Source of the DNA: Chitinivorax tropicus
GTDB taxonomy: Bacteria; Pseudomonadota; Gammaproteobacteria; Burkholderiales; SCOH01
Direction: 5' to 3'
Assembly: GCF_014202905.1 (NCBI RefSeq)
Contig: NZ_JACHHY010000020.1
Location: forward strand, 33,497-97,496
Length of the DNA stretch: 64,000 nt
In this document: piece by piece, positions 1 through 12,488 of the stretch
Position numbering within the stretch: position 1 is the first letter of the stretch
How the letters are laid out: each line of letters opens with the position of its first letter
Position numbers and translations under genes: made by a program
Notes under the pieces: generated by a model
Seen by the model: the letters and a program-made list of their open reading frames with translations, nothing else
Told to the model about the DNA's origin: nothing
Database searches by the model: none

Positions 1-12
1 CTAGAGGTTCTG

Positions 13-1290
13 ATGTTTCGCACTTCCATCACCCGTAGACAAACCCGCCAAGCCATAGTGGGTGGTGTTGTCGTGGGTGGCAAGGCGCCTGTCGTCATTC
101 AGGCCATGACCAATACCGACACGGCGGATGTCCAGGCAACCATCGATCAAGTCGAAGAGCTGTGGCGTGCCGGGGCTGAGATGGTGCGTATCACCGTCAA
201 CAGCATGGAGGCTGCGGCAGCTGTCGCGGCGATCCGAGCTGGTCTGGATCAGCGACATTGCCCGGTGCCATTGATCGGGGACTTCCACTTCAACGGCCAT
301 AAATTGCTGGCTGCACATCCGGAGTGCGCAGCTGCCCTGGCCAAGTATCGTATCAACCCGGGCAATGTGGGGAAGGGCGCCAAGCGTGATGAGCAATTCG
401 CCCAGATGATCGAATTCGCGCTTCGTTATCAGAAGCCGGTGCGCATCGGGGTGAACTGGGGCAGCCTGGATCAGGCCGTCATGGCCCGCTTGATGGATGA
501 AAATTCGCGCCGGGACGTGCCTTGGGATGCTGATGCGGTCATGCGTGAGGCATTGATCACCTCGGCACTGGAAAGCGCGCAACAGGCCATCGATCTGGGC
601 ATGAAGCCCGAAGACATCGTCCTGTCGTGCAAAGTTAGTGCCATGCAGGATCTGATTGCTGTCTACAGGGAGCTGGCCAATCGTTGCGATTTTGCGTTGC
701 ACCTGGGGCTGACTGAGGCTGGCATGGGGGTGAAGGGTATTGTCGCATCCAGTGCGGCGTTGGCTGTGCTATTGCAGGAGGGGATCGGTGATACGATCCG
801 TATCTCGTTGACCCCACAACCCGGCGAATCGCGCACCCAAGAGGTGCTGGTGGCTCAGGAGCTGCTGCAATCCATGGGGCTGCGATCCTTTACGCCACAG
901 GTGACGGCCTGCCCTGGCTGTGGACGCACCACCAGCACGGTGTTCCAGGAGCTGGCAAGGGATATCCAGAGTTGGCTGCGCTTGCAGATGCCACTGTGGC
1001 GTGACCAATATGCAGGTGTTGCGGAGATGAAGGTCGCGGTGATGGGCTGCGTGGTCAATGGCCCGGGTGAGTCTAAATTGGCCGATATCGGTATCTCCCT
1101 GCCTGGTACGGGCGAAGTGCCAGTCGCCCCTGTCTATGTGGATGGCGAACGTTATATCACATTGAAAGGGGACGCCATTGCTATGGAGTTCCAAGCCATC
1201 GTCGATGAATACGTCGCCGCGCGTTATGGTCGTGGCGAAAAATTGAAACCAAGAGAGCCGCGCACCATTGCGGTCAAACCCGTCGCATAA
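13..1290 (+). CDS. ispG: 4-hydroxy-3-methylbut-2-enyl diphosphate synthase
   Basis: This is the cytoplasmic iron-sulfur enzyme of the MEP isoprenoid pathway; it reductively opens methylerythritol cyclodiphosphate to HMBPP. The 425-residue protein has an N-terminal TIM-barrel-like part and a C-terminal [4Fe-4S] part. The cluster ligands of the family are visible: C300 and C303 in ACPGCG, C346 in [10 protein letters not shown], and E353. The start is the ATG after a GAGGT ribosome binding site at positions 4-8. It begins at the window edge, so upstream operon partners are not visible. The next gene, hisS, follows after 13 bases, which fits the common betaproteobacterial ispG-hisS order. Assignment is firm. 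Confidence 0.97.
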   Translation: MFRTSITRRQTRQAIVGGVVVGGKAPVVIQAMTNTDTADVQATIDQVEELWRAGAEMVRITVNSMEAAAAVAAIRAGLDQRHCPVPLIGDFHFNGHKLLAAHPECAAALAKYRINPGNVGKGAKRDEQFAQMIEFALRYQKPVRIGVNWGSLDQAVMARLMDENSRRDVPWDADAVMREALITSALESAQQAIDLGMKPEDIVLSCKVSAMQDLIAVYRELANRCDFALHLGLTEAGMGVKGIVASSAALAVLLQEGIGDTIRISLTPQPGESRTQEVLVAQELLQSMGLRSFTPQVTACPGCGRTTSTVFQELARDIQSWLRLQMPLWRDQYAGVAEMKVAVMGCVVNGPGESKLADIGISLPGTGEVPVAPVYVDGERYITLKGDAIAMEFQAIVDEYVAARYGRGEKLKPREPRTIAVKPVA

Positions 1291-1303
1291 TCCATTTCAT
1301 ATC

Positions 1304-2563
1304 ATGTCCAAAGAAATCCGCGCCATTAAAGGCATGAACGATATTTTGCCTGGTGAAAGTGACACCTGGCAGTTTTTTGAAGCGACCGTCCGTGATTGGG
1401 CCGCCGCCTATGGCTACCACAATATCCGCACCCCGATTGTCGAAGAGACCAGTTTATTTGTCCGGTCGATTGGCGAAGTGACGGATATCGTAGAGAAAGA
1501 GATGTACAGCTTTGAGGATTCGCTCAATGGCGACAAGCTGACATTGCGCCCTGAAGGCACCGCCTCGTGCCTACGTGCAGTGATTCAGCACAATCTGCTA
1601 CATCAAGGCCCACAACGCTTGTGGTATATGGGGCAAATGTATCGCCACGAGCGGCCACAGAAAGGCCGTTATCGGCAGTTTCACCAAGTTGGGGTGGAGG
1701 CATTGGGTTTCGATGGGCCTGATGTGGATGCTGAGCTGTTGTTGATGACTGTTTCATTGTGGAAGCGACTGGGCCTACAGAATCTGCAATTGCAGCTCAA
1801 TTCTTTGGGAACCAGTGAAGAGCGTGCCCGTCACCGTGAAGCGTTGATTGCTTATCTGGCGCAGCATCAGGACACCCTGGATGACGATGGGAAACGTCGT
1901 CTGTACACCAATCCACTGCGGGTGCTGGACAGCAAGAATCCCGCCATGCAGGCCATCTGCGATGCAGCCCCGAAATTGGTCGATTATCTGGGTGATGCCT
2001 CCCGCCAGCACTTTGACACACTGCAGCAGTTGCTGACGGATTGCGGCGTGCCATTCGTGATCAATCCGCGATTGGTGCGGGGGCTCGATTACTACAATCT
2101 GACCGTATTTGAATGGGTGACCAATGAACTGGGCTCGCAAGGGACGGTCTGTGGTGGTGGCCGCTATGACGGTTTGGTCGAGCAGCTGGGTGGCAAGCCG
2201 ACAGCTGCTTGCGGCTTCGGCATGGGGGTCGAGCGCTTGCTGCTGCTGTTGGAGGCACAACGCATCACCCCGCCGGTAGAGCGGCCCGATGTCTATCTGG
2301 TACACCAAGGCACCAACATCGGTAGCTATGTGATGCAGACAGCAGAAATGCTGCGCGAACAAGGATTGAAGGTGATCTTGCATGGTGGGCAGGCCAGCTT
2401 CAAATCTCAGATGAAAAAAGCCGATGCATCCGGCGCGCGCTTTGCAGCCATCATTGGTGAGAATGAAGCGATATCGAAAACAGTATCGATCAAACCCCTT
2501 TTGGGTGAAGGGGCTCAACAGATCGTCGAACAATCACAGGCTGTCAGCCTGATCAAGCAATAA
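1304..2563 (+). CDS. hisS: Histidine--tRNA ligase
   Basis: Class II aminoacyl-tRNA synthetase that charges tRNA-His; cytoplasmic homodimer of 419 residues. The start chosen is the ATG giving [18 protein letters not shown], which matches the family N-terminus; an in-frame start 36 bases upstream would add residues that look like read-through of the ispG end. Histidine-specific signatures are present: [11 protein letters not shown] (motif 2 region), RGLDYYN, and the motif 3 segment [10 protein letters not shown]. The C-terminal anticodon-binding domain follows. It is co-directional with ispG and with the yfgM-bamB-der genes downstream. A second HisRS-like gene (hisZ) lies 7 kb downstream but lacks this anticodon domain. 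Confidence 0.97.
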   Translation: MSKEIRAIKGMNDILPGESDTWQFFEATVRDWAAAYGYHNIRTPIVEETSLFVRSIGEVTDIVEKEMYSFEDSLNGDKLTLRPEGTASCLRAVIQHNLLHQGPQRLWYMGQMYRHERPQKGRYRQFHQVGVEALGFDGPDVDAELLLMTVSLWKRLGLQNLQLQLNSLGTSEERARHREALIAYLAQHQDTLDDDGKRRLYTNPLRVLDSKNPAMQAICDAAPKLVDYLGDASRQHFDTLQQLLTDCGVPFVINPRLVRGLDYYNLTVFEWVTNELGSQGTVCGGGRYDGLVEQLGGKPTAACGFGMGVERLLLLLEAQRITPPVERPDVYLVHQGTNIGSYVMQTAEMLREQGLKVILHGGQASFKSQMKKADASGARFAAIIGENEAISKTVSIKPLLGEGAQQIVEQSQAVSLIKQ

Positions 2564-2587
2564 TTTGAATGAAAAGGGCAAACAAAC

Positions 2588-3223
2588 ATGGCCTATGATT
2601 TGCAAGAGCAAGAACAGCTGGATTCCCTCAAGTCATTTTGGAAGCAATATGGCGGAATGATCATGGCTGTCACCAGCGCAGCCATTATCGCCTTGGTGGC
2701 CAGCCAAGCTTGGCGCCACTATCAGGACAGTCGTGCCCAAGCAGCTTCAACGGAATATACCGCGCTGGAACAGGCATTACAGAAAAACGACCAAGCCAAA
2801 GCCAAGGAATTCTCAGGCAGGCTGGCAAGCGAATACAGCAAGACCCCCTATGCTGCCAGGGCGGCTTTGCTGGAGGCCAAGCAAGCCTTTGACAAGGATG
2901 ATCTGAAGACCGCTACGGCCAAGCTGAGCTGGGTAGTCGAGAATGCTGTCGAGCCTGAGATCAAAGACGTGGCCCGTCTGCGTCTGGCTGCAGTGCAGTT
3001 GGATCAAAAGCAGTTTGATGCTGCGCTGAAGGCACTGGATGCTGCTCCTGTGGATGCATTCTCCTCCCAGTTTGCGGAAATGAAGGGTGATGTGCTGTTG
3101 GCGCAAGGCAAGAAGGCCGATGCGGCCAAGGCCTATCAACACGCACTGAACAAACTTGAGAAGACTGCGCCTGGTTATCAACTGGTTCAGATGAAGTTGG
3201 ATGCACTTGGAGATGTCAAGTGA
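2588..3223 (+). CDS. yfgM: YfgM-family membrane-anchored TPR protein
   Basis: A 211-residue inner-membrane protein. It has a short cytoplasmic N-terminus (AYDLQEQEQLDSLKSFWK), one transmembrane segment at about residues 22-42, and a periplasmic alpha-helical TPR-like domain rich in Ala/Lys. In E. coli, YfgM interacts with the SecYEG/PpiD translocon and periplasmic chaperones. Its place between hisS and bamB is the conserved position for this family, which supports the call. Its stop codon overlaps the GTG start of bamB (GTGA), implying translational coupling. The function in this organism is inferred from the family. Confidence 0.88.
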   Translation: MAYDLQEQEQLDSLKSFWKQYGGMIMAVTSAAIIALVASQAWRHYQDSRAQAASTEYTALEQALQKNDQAKAKEFSGRLASEYSKTPYAARAALLEAKQAFDKDDLKTATAKLSWVVENAVEPEIKDVARLRLAAVQLDQKQFDAALKALDAAPVDAFSSQFAEMKGDVLLAQGKKADAAKAYQHALNKLEKTAPGYQLVQMKLDALGDVK

Positions 3224-4347
3224 TCATCAAACGTCTTGTGTCGGCCAGTTTGGTTGCTGGCCTGTTGGCGGCCTGTGCCAGCACAGATAACGCCCCCGAG
3301 CCAGCCAAGCTGACGCAGATCACCGATTACGCGCAGGCAAAAGTGGTGTGGCACCAAGATATCGGCAACGCCGAGGATTTTGTCTTCCGGCCTGCCATCG
3401 ACAGTGACAAAGTTTTTGTTGCCGAGCGTGCTGGTCGCGTGACGGTATTTGATCTCAAAACCGGTAAGCAGCTTGCAAGCTGGAAGACCTCCGGCCCATT
3501 GTCTGCTGGCGTCGCTGCTGCGCAGGGCGTAGTGGCGGTGGCGAGTGAAAAAGGCCAGCTATATTTATATGACGATACGGGCGCGCTGCGCTGGCAAACC
3601 CCGGCGGGGACGGAAGTCGTCGCTACGCCAGTCATTGCCGGTGACGCAGTGGTCGTCCATGCCAGCAATGGTGACGTGGCGGCCTTCTCTATTGAAGATG
3701 GCAAGCGACGTTGGATCTTCCAACGCGCCATCCCGGCATTGACGCTCCGAAACACTGCACCTGTTGCAGCATCTGGCAGCATTCTGTATGCCGGCCTGCC
3801 GGCGGGTAAGTTGGTTGCGCTCCGGCGTGATGATGGAAATGTGCTGTGGGATGCTGTTGTCGCGCAGCCTAAAGGCGCAACAGAACTGGAACGGATTTCC
3901 GACGTCACCAGCGTACCGGTCATCGACAGTGATGTGGTCTGTGCGGTTGCCTTCCAAGGTAAGGTCACCTGCTTTGATGCCAGCAACGGTAACCCTGGCT
4001 GGAGTCGGGATGTTTCCAGTTCGGTTGGGTTGGCGGCGGATGGCACCAAGGTGTATGTCACGGACGATACTGGTTCGGTATTGGCCTATGAAAAACGTTC
4101 TGGCCGTAACTTGTGGAAACAAGCCAAGTTGTTTGCACGTGACGTGTCCGCACCAGCTGTGATCGGGCGCTTCGTGATCGTTGGCGACTTGGAAGGTTAC
4201 GTCCATTTCCTGTCCGCAGAAGACGGGTCATTCCTGACCCGTATCAAGACGGATGGTTCTGCAATTCGAACTGCACCTGTGGTGGTTGGCGATCAGGTGA
4301 TCGTACAGACTGAGCGTGGCGGTATCTTTGCACTATTTGCAAACTGA
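3220..4347 (+). CDS. bamB: Outer membrane assembly lipoprotein BamB
   Basis: Lipoprotein subunit of the BAM complex, which folds beta-barrel proteins into the outer membrane. The 375-residue product starts at a GTG overlapping the yfgM stop. It carries a lipoprotein signal ending in LLAAC, with the lipidated cysteine at residue 19. The rest is a beta-propeller of PQQ-like repeats (recurring patterns such as VFDLKTGKQLASW, LYDDTGALRWQ, ALRRDDGNVLWD and CFDASNGNPGWS). Length and repeat content match BamB. der follows after 12 bases, as usual in proteobacteria. Confidence 0.95.
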   Translation: MIIKRLVSASLVAGLLAACASTDNAPEPAKLTQITDYAQAKVVWHQDIGNAEDFVFRPAIDSDKVFVAERAGRVTVFDLKTGKQLASWKTSGPLSAGVAAAQGVVAVASEKGQLYLYDDTGALRWQTPAGTEVVATPVIAGDAVVVHASNGDVAAFSIEDGKRRWIFQRAIPALTLRNTAPVAASGSILYAGLPAGKLVALRRDDGNVLWDAVVAQPKGATELERISDVTSVPVIDSDVVCAVAFQGKVTCFDASNGNPGWSRDVSSSVGLAADGTKVYVTDDTGSVLAYEKRSGRNLWKQAKLFARDVSAPAVIGRFVIVGDLEGYVHFLSAEDGSFLTRIKTDGSAIRTAPVVVGDQVIVQTERGGIFALFAN

Positions 4348-4359
4348 CGGAGGGCGGTA

Positions 4360-5688
4360 ATGAAACCGACAGTAGTATTGGTTGGGCGGCCCAATGTTGG
4401 CAAGTCAACATTGTTCAATCGCCTGACCCGCTCACGCGATGCGATCGTGGCCGATATGCCCGGCCTGACCCGAGACCGCCATTATGGCCATGGCCGTGTT
4501 GGCGACAAGCCTTATCTGGTGGTGGATACCGGGGGGTTCGAGCCCGTGGTGAAAGAGGGCATCTTGCATGAGATGGCCAAGCAGACATTACAAGCGGTGG
4601 ATGAGGCCGATGTGGTCGTGTTCATTGTGGATGGTCGTACCGGCTTGACCGCACAGGACAAGGTGATTGCCGACAAATTGCGCCGCAGTGGTCGGTCTGT
4701 CCATCTCGTGGTCAACAAAGCCGAGGGTATGAATCGTGGCAGCGTCACGGCGGAGTTCCATGAACTTGGCCTGGGCGAGCCGGTGGCTATCTCCGCTTCG
4801 CATGGCGAGGGCGTGCGGGAATTGATGGAACTGGTGCTGGCCGATCTGCCCGATGTCACGGAAGAAGAAGGCAAGAAACCGACACACCCGAAATTTGCCA
4901 TTGTAGGGCGCCCAAATGTCGGCAAATCGACCTTGGTGAACAGCATCTTGGGTGAAGAACGAGTGATCGCCTTCGATCTGCCCGGTACCACCCGCGACAG
5001 CATCTATATCGATTTTGAGCGTAGTGGCAAGCAATACACCATCATTGATACCGCAGGCATCCGGCGTCGTGGCAAGGTGAAAGAAGCCATCGAAAAATTT
5101 TCGGTCATCAAGACACTGCAATCAGCGGAAGATGCCAACGTGGTGGTATTGGTGTTGGATGCACAGCAGGAGATCTCCGACCAGGATGCGGGCATTGCGG
5201 GCTTCATTTTGGAAAGTGGGCGGGCGCTGGTGGTGGCGGTGAACAAGTGGGATGGCCTGGATGACTATCGCCGTGACCGGATCAAGCATGATCTGGATCG
5301 TAAGCTGAAATTCCTTGGTTTTGCCAAATTCCACTTCATTTCCGCCCTGCATGGCAAGGGCGTGGGTGCATTGCTGCAATCCATTGACGAAGCCTACTCG
5401 GCTGCCATGGCAAACCTGTCCACACCAAAGCTGACACGCGTACTGTTGGCAGCCGTGCAGAAGCAGGCGCCACCCAGAAAGGGCCCGGTTCGTCCAAAGA
5501 TGCGTTATGCCCACCAAGGGGGAATGAATCCACCGATCGTGGTGGTGCACGGCAGCGGTCTGGACGAAATTCCAGAAAGTTATGTTCGATACTTGGAACA
5601 TACTTTCGTAGAAGTGTTCAAACTGCAAGGTACACCATTACGTGTGCAGTTCAAGCAATCGCATAACCCATTTGCAGATAAGGGCTGA
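4360..5688 (+). CDS. der: Ribosome biogenesis GTPase Der (EngA)
   Basis: Essential double GTPase needed for maturation of the 50S ribosomal subunit. The 442-residue protein contains two tandem G domains: the first P-loop GRPNVGKST starts at residue 9 and the second identical motif at about residue 184. Switch regions DTGGF and DTAGI and the NKxD motifs (NKAE and NKWD) follow each. A C-terminal KH-like domain with basic residues ends in [12 protein letters not shown]. The first NKxD is NKAE, a variation tolerated in this family. A GGAGG ribosome binding site lies just before the ATG. Confidence 0.97.
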   Translation: MKPTVVLVGRPNVGKSTLFNRLTRSRDAIVADMPGLTRDRHYGHGRVGDKPYLVVDTGGFEPVVKEGILHEMAKQTLQAVDEADVVVFIVDGRTGLTAQDKVIADKLRRSGRSVHLVVNKAEGMNRGSVTAEFHELGLGEPVAISASHGEGVRELMELVLADLPDVTEEEGKKPTHPKFAIVGRPNVGKSTLVNSILGEERVIAFDLPGTTRDSIYIDFERSGKQYTIIDTAGIRRRGKVKEAIEKFSVIKTLQSAEDANVVVLVLDAQQEISDQDAGIAGFILESGRALVVAVNKWDGLDDYRRDRIKHDLDRKLKFLGFAKFHFISALHGKGVGALLQSIDEAYSAAMANLSTPKLTRVLLAAVQKQAPPRKGPVRPKMRYAHQGGMNPPIVVVHGSGLDEIPESYVRYLEHTFVEVFKLQGTPLRVQFKQSHNPFADKG

Positions 5689-6127
5689 TGCTGGTTGTGT
5701 TGTATGCGGCTCGCCACTGGTGGGTACCTGACATGGTGCATGGCCGATGGTCTTGCGTATCGGATGGTTTACCCGCTGGCATGATTGCTCATACGGCGGG
5801 TTGACCGGAAAAATGGTGCCATTGGCATTGAATTTCCATCCAATGGCCCCATGTTTAGGCAGTAACTCGAGGTTGTCCAGCTGTTTGCAGTCCTGTTTCA
5901 ACGCTTATCAGCATGAAATCGGTCAGATATCAGGTGACTTGGGTGCCAATCCAATAATGTTTTATTGCATTGGCATCACTTCGAACATCGTCAGGTTGAT
6001 TTCGCTGTAAACCGTTACTAGGCATGTTTGTTATGCATTTGTAATGGCCTGTTTTCTGGCTTTTCGCTTGAAATTGCAGTAAAGTTGACAAGGATAAGAA
6101 CTTCTACATTACTCAGCGGAGTGAAGA
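5689..6127 (+). other. Intergenic region between der and hfq
   Basis: This 439-base stretch has no convincing gene. The longest plus-strand ORF, at 5747-6010, has no ribosome binding site and no recognisable content. The last 70 bases carry sequences that could serve the hfq promoter: TTGAAA at 6069 with GATAAG 18 bases later, and a perfect TTGACA at 6085-6090 without a good -10 at the right distance. The rest may be leader or a decayed gene; nothing else could be recognised. Confidence 0.5.
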
Positions 6128-6376
6128 ATGAGCAATAAAGGGCAAATGCTACAAGACCCGTTTTTGAATATTTTGCGAAAAGAGCATGTACCCGTTTCCA
6201 TTTATTTGGTGAATGGGATCAAGCTGCAAGGCCAGATTGAATCATTCGACCAGTATGTTGTGTTGTTGAAAAACACAGTGACCCAGATGGTATATAAACA
6301 TGCCATCTCGACAGTCGTTCCGGCCCGCTCAGTCAGCATTCCGTACGAACAGCCTGCGCACAACGCAGACGCTTGA
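6128..6376 (+). CDS. hfq: RNA-binding protein Hfq
   Basis: Sm-like hexameric RNA chaperone that mediates pairing of small RNAs with mRNAs. The 82-residue product has the Sm1 core (QDPFLN, then [20 protein letters not shown]) and the Sm2 motif [10 protein letters not shown]. The C-terminal tail after the Sm fold is short (about 15 residues, rich in Ala/His/Asn), typical of betaproteobacterial Hfq. A GGAG ribosome binding site is seen at 6118-6121. A strong hairpin terminator follows before hflX, so hfq may be transcribed largely as its own unit, with hflX served by read-through or a second promoter. Confidence 0.97.
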   Translation: MSNKGQMLQDPFLNILRKEHVPVSIYLVNGIKLQGQIESFDQYVVLLKNTVTQMVYKHAISTVVPARSVSIPYEQPAHNADA

Positions 6377-6402
6377 TTTTTACAGCTCCACCCGCATATT
6401 GA

Positions 6403-6431
6403 AAAAGCACATTGCGTTGCAATGTGCTTTT
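6403..6431 (+). terminator. hfq rho-independent terminator
   Basis: Perfect 13-bp stem (AAAAGCACATTGC with GCAATGTGCTTTT) closed by a three-base loop GTT and ending in a short T run. It begins 27 bases after the hfq stop codon and lies before the hflX start. The A-rich 5' arm and T-rich 3' arm make it potentially bidirectional. Confidence 0.85.
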
Positions 6432-6465
6432 CTGCGTCTAAACCTCGTAAAGAGAACTGAAATCA

Positions 6466-7620
6466 GTGTTTGACCGTCATCAGGGCGGCGATGAAGCCGT
6501 GCTTGTCTGCCTCGACTTTGGCGATGCAGATTTCGAAGATAGCTTGCTGGAGTTGAAAGAGCTTGCAGCGAGTGCTGGCATTGCTACATTGGCCGTTATA
6601 CAAGGCAGGCGCTCCAGGCCGGACCCAGCATTGTTCGCCGGATCTGGCAAGGTGGACGAGATTGCAGAGGCTGTTCGTGCGCATGGCGCGCAGATTGTCA
6701 TTTTCAATCACCAGCTTTCACCGGCGCAGGAACGTAACCTGGAGCGAAAAATTCAGTGCCGTGTGGTTGATCGTACCTCGCTGATCCTGGATATTTTTGC
6801 ACAGCGGGCCCGCAGCCACGAAGGCAAGCTGCAAGTCGAGCTGGCGCAGCTGGAGCACCTCTCGACCCGTTTGGTCCGAGGGTGGACACACCTTGAGCGG
6901 CAAAAGGGCGGGATTGGTCTACGTGGCCCAGGCGAAACACAATTGGAAACCGACCGACGGTTGCTTGGGAAACGCGTCAAGACATTGAAGGACAAGTTGG
7001 CGACTTTGCAACGCCAGCGCCAGGTGCAACGCAAAGGGCGCGATCGCGCAGGCACCGTATCTGTTTCGATCGTAGGCTACACCAATGCTGGCAAGAGCAC
7101 CCTGTTCAATGCCTTGACCAAGGCCAAAGCCTACGCAGCGGATCAGCTTTTTGCTACGCTGGATACAACCAGCCGCAAACTGTTTCTGGATGCCCAGCAT
7201 AGTGTCATCTTGTCCGATACTGTCGGTTTTGTCAGGCAACTGCCACACACCTTGGTTGAAGCATTCCGTGCAACGCTGGAAGAAACCATCCGGGCTGACC
7301 TATTGCTGCATGTGGTGGATTCGAATCAGGAATCACGTGACCGGCAGATGGAAGAGGTCAATAAAGTGCTTCAGGAGATCGGGGCGGATACGATTCCGCA
7401 GCTGATCATATGGAACAAGATAGACCTGAAGGGGGTCTCACCAACGGTGGAGCGAGATGAGTATGGTAGAATCTCCGCCGTTCGCCTGAGTGCGCGCACC
7501 GGCGAGGGGTTGGACCTGCTGCGTGGTGCAATCATGGAATTCATCCAGGCGCAACACGCCGATCAGGGCTCCACAGCCAATGATGCAAACGCATCGGAAT
7601 ACCAACAACACCGGATCTAA
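6466..7620 (+). CDS. hflX: GTPase HflX
   Basis: Ribosome-associated GTPase that splits stalled or heat-damaged 70S ribosomes. The 384-residue protein begins at a GTG start. The N-terminal HflX domain contains the glycine-rich segment GGIGLRGPGETQLE. The G domain begins with the P-loop GYTNAGKST at residue 204, followed by DTVGF (G3) and NKID (G4). It sits between hfq and hflK as in most proteobacteria. Length is close to the usual 380-430 residues. The weak ribosome binding site with a GTG start suggests modest translation. Confidence 0.95.
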   Translation: MFDRHQGGDEAVLVCLDFGDADFEDSLLELKELAASAGIATLAVIQGRRSRPDPALFAGSGKVDEIAEAVRAHGAQIVIFNHQLSPAQERNLERKIQCRVVDRTSLILDIFAQRARSHEGKLQVELAQLEHLSTRLVRGWTHLERQKGGIGLRGPGETQLETDRRLLGKRVKTLKDKLATLQRQRQVQRKGRDRAGTVSVSIVGYTNAGKSTLFNALTKAKAYAADQLFATLDTTSRKLFLDAQHSVILSDTVGFVRQLPHTLVEAFRATLEETIRADLLLHVVDSNQESRDRQMEEVNKVLQEIGADTIPQLIIWNKIDLKGVSPTVERDEYGRISAVRLSARTGEGLDLLRGAIMEFIQAQHADQGSTANDANASEYQQHRI

Positions 7621-7624
7621 CTAG

Positions 7625-8824
7625 ATGGCGCAAAACGACCCACAATGGGGCAAGCGTGGAAACGACGGCCCCCCGGACCTCGACGAACTGATCAAGAAAA
7701 TGACTGCAAGACTTTCTGGTATGTTTGGTGGTAAGCCAAATGGCCAGCCGCCCACCTCCGGCGGCGGGAAAGTATTCGCTGGCGGTGCTGGCCTCATTGG
7801 TGGCGTGGTCGCCGCACTCTGGCTGGCCAGCGGTTTCTATTCCATCGATCCTAGTGAGCATGCTGTGATCACCCGCTTTGGCAAGGCGGTGGACGAAGTG
7901 GCTGATGCCGGTCTGCATTGGCGCTGGCCTTATCCCATCGAACGCCACGAAGTCGTGAATATGTCAGGAATCCGCGCTGTGGAGGTGGGGCACCGTGGCG
8001 GTGGGCGGACCAAAGTGCCAGAAGAGGCGCTGATGGTCACGGGTGACCAGAACATCATCGATGTCCAGTTCGCAGTACAGTATCAGGTGGAGAACGCATC
8101 CAACTTCCTGTTCAGCAATGCTTTCATCGATCCGGATGGCAAGGATCTGGTATTGCAGGTTGCCGAATCCGCCATCCGCGAGGTGGTCGGTCGGAACAAG
8201 ATCGATTTCACGTTGAACGAAGGGCGTGCCACCATCGCTCGTGATACAGAGGTGCTGATGGCTGCCATGCTGAAACGTTATAAGTCTGGCATCCGCATCA
8301 CCAGCGTACAGATGCGCAATGCGCAACCGCCCGAGCAGGTACAGGCCGCGTTTGACGACGCGAACAAGGCAGGGCAGGACAAAGACCGCCTGAAGAGCGA
8401 GGGCGAGGCCTACGCAAATGATGTGGTGCCAAAGGCGAGGGGTCTGGCAGCACGCCTGCAGGAAGAGGCCATTGCGCATCGCCAACGGGTGGTATCGACC
8501 GCTGAGGGTGATGTCAGTCGATTCAATCAGATCTATGCCGAATACAAGAAAGCGCCTGCAGTCACCCGAGAGCGCATGTATATCGACATGATGCAACAGG
8601 TCATGACCAATACCAGCAAGGTGGTGGTGGATCAGAAGGGCGGTAGCAATCTACTGTACCTACCGTTGGACAAATTGATGCAGATGAATAACCCGGCATC
8701 CCTACCCGCCACGTCATCGCCAACGTCATCTGGCACCGACAATCTGCAGCGTTCGCCAGTTGAGGTGATGACCCAGCCGGTTGATTTGGGACGCGGTCGT
8801 GGTCGTGAACGAGAAGGGCGCTAA
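7625..8824 (+). CDS. hflK: FtsH protease modulator HflK
   Basis: SPFH/stomatin-family inner-membrane protein which, with HflC, forms a cage around the FtsH protease and restrains its activity. The 399-residue product has a Gly/Pro-rich cytoplasmic N-terminus, a transmembrane segment at about residues 55-75, and a periplasmic SPFH domain (IDPSEHAVITRFGK). A long charged helical stretch around residues 230-320 and a low-complexity Ser/Thr/Pro tail follow. It starts five bases after the hflX stop and is followed two bases later by hflC, which supports co-expression. Confidence 0.95.
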   Translation: MAQNDPQWGKRGNDGPPDLDELIKKMTARLSGMFGGKPNGQPPTSGGGKVFAGGAGLIGGVVAALWLASGFYSIDPSEHAVITRFGKAVDEVADAGLHWRWPYPIERHEVVNMSGIRAVEVGHRGGGRTKVPEEALMVTGDQNIIDVQFAVQYQVENASNFLFSNAFIDPDGKDLVLQVAESAIREVVGRNKIDFTLNEGRATIARDTEVLMAAMLKRYKSGIRITSVQMRNAQPPEQVQAAFDDANKAGQDKDRLKSEGEAYANDVVPKARGLAARLQEEAIAHRQRVVSTAEGDVSRFNQIYAEYKKAPAVTRERMYIDMMQQVMTNTSKVVVDQKGGSNLLYLPLDKLMQMNNPASLPATSSPTSSGTDNLQRSPVEVMTQPVDLGRGRGREREGR

Positions 8825-8826
8825 TC

Positions 8827-9714
8827 ATGGAAAACAATAACAAACTGTTGCCCACATTGGCTTTGGGCCTGCTCATATTGATGCTCGCATGGAGCAGTGC
8901 GTTCCGTGTCGATCAACGTAAATATGCGATGGTGTTCCAATTCGGTGAGGTCACCAAGGTGGTCGATAAACCCGGTTTGTATTTCCGGGCCCCCTTATTG
9001 GAAAACGTCCGCTACTTTGACAAGCGCATCTTGACGATCGATGCGGAAGAACCAGATCGCTTCCAGACCCAGGAAAAGAAGAATGTTCTGGTGGACAGCT
9101 TCATCAAATGGCGAATCGCCAACGTCGAGAAATTCTTCAAGACTTTCCGTGGACAAGAGAGCGTGGCTGCCGACCGGTTGCGGCAGATTGTGTATGGCGG
9201 TTTGCGTGATGAGATCGGCAAGCTGACCGTGGCCGAGATCATCTCTGGCAGACGTTCCAGTGTCATCGAGTCATTGATGGCACGCACCAATGCGGAAGTG
9301 GCGGAATATGGTGTTCAGGTGGTGGATGTGCGCCTGAAGCGGGTGGATTTCCCTGCCAACATCTCCGGTGCGGTGTATGACCGGATGCAGGCAGAGCGTA
9401 AGCGGGTGGCGAATGAGCTGCGTTCCGAGGGCTCGGCAGAGGCGGAGAAGATTCGCGCTGATGCTGATCGTCAGCGTGAGGTGATTTTGGCCCAGGCCTA
9501 CAAGCAGGCTCAGGAAGTGAAAGGTGAAGGGGACGCCAAGGCAGCTGGGATCTACGCAGAAGCCTACAACCAGAACCCGGAATTCTATTCTTTCTATCGG
9601 AGCCTGGAGGCTTATAAGCAAAGCTTCCGCAACAAGAGCGATGTGATGGTGCTGGACCCTAGCTCTGATTTCTTCAAATACCTGAAAAACCCGGGTAAAG
9701 GAGCAAGCAAATAA
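8827..9714 (+). CDS. hflC: FtsH protease modulator HflC
   Basis: Partner of HflK in the inner-membrane SPFH complex that regulates FtsH. The 295-residue protein has an N-terminal transmembrane helix (about residues 8-24) and an SPFH domain starting at FRVDQRKYAMVFQFGEV. A charged coiled-coil region with RADADRQREVILAQAY follows. Length matches E. coli HflC (334) minus a shorter tail. The stop codon overlaps the ATG of the next gene (TAATG), indicating coupling. Confidence 0.95.
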   Translation: MENNNKLLPTLALGLLILMLAWSSAFRVDQRKYAMVFQFGEVTKVVDKPGLYFRAPLLENVRYFDKRILTIDAEEPDRFQTQEKKNVLVDSFIKWRIANVEKFFKTFRGQESVAADRLRQIVYGGLRDEIGKLTVAEIISGRRSSVIESLMARTNAEVAEYGVQVVDVRLKRVDFPANISGAVYDRMQAERKRVANELRSEGSAEAEKIRADADRQREVILAQAYKQAQEVKGEGDAKAAGIYAEAYNQNPEFYSFYRSLEAYKQSFRNKSDVMVLDPSSDFFKYLKNPGKGASK

Positions 9715-9899
9715 TGTGGCAGACCCTCTTGCCAGCACTGGCCTTGATGCTGGTGCTGGAGGGGCTGCTGCCACTTTTGTTGCCCAAAGTCTGGCGGGAG
9801 ACGTTCTCCCGCCTGATTACCTTCAGTGATGGTCAATTGCGCTTCGTCGGCTTGGTTTCGATCCTGGCGGGCATGCTGCTGATGGCGACACTGGTCTGA
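9714..9899 (+). CDS. DUF2065 small membrane protein (YjeT-like)
   Basis: A 61-residue hydrophobic protein with two predicted transmembrane helices (about residues 4-22 and 42-60) joined by a short basic loop. It belongs to the YjeT/DUF2065 family, found almost always directly after hflC. No biochemical role is established for the family. Its start overlaps the hflC stop by one base. The conserved linkage suggests an accessory function to the HflKC-FtsH complex, but this is inference. Confidence 0.85.
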   Translation: MWQTLLPALALMLVLEGLLPLLLPKVWRETFSRLITFSDGQLRFVGLVSILAGMLLMATLV

Positions 9900-9929
9900 A
9901 TTGATTGCCTAATCTTGAGAGTGCTGCCT

Positions 9930-12409
<2,480 letters not shown>

Positions 12410-12428
12410 AGCGGCAGATGGTGCCAGG

Positions 12429-12453
12429 ACGGGCGGCTTGCCGCCCGTTTTTC
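12429..12453 (+). terminator. purA rho-independent terminator
   Basis: Stem ACGGGCGGC with GCCGCCCGT separated by TT, followed by a run of T residues broken by one C. It starts 19 bases after the purA stop and probably closes the long plus-strand cluster. Confidence 0.85.
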
Positions 12454-12488
12454 TTTTGTGGACGAGATTCGTTAAGAAGCGGGAAAGC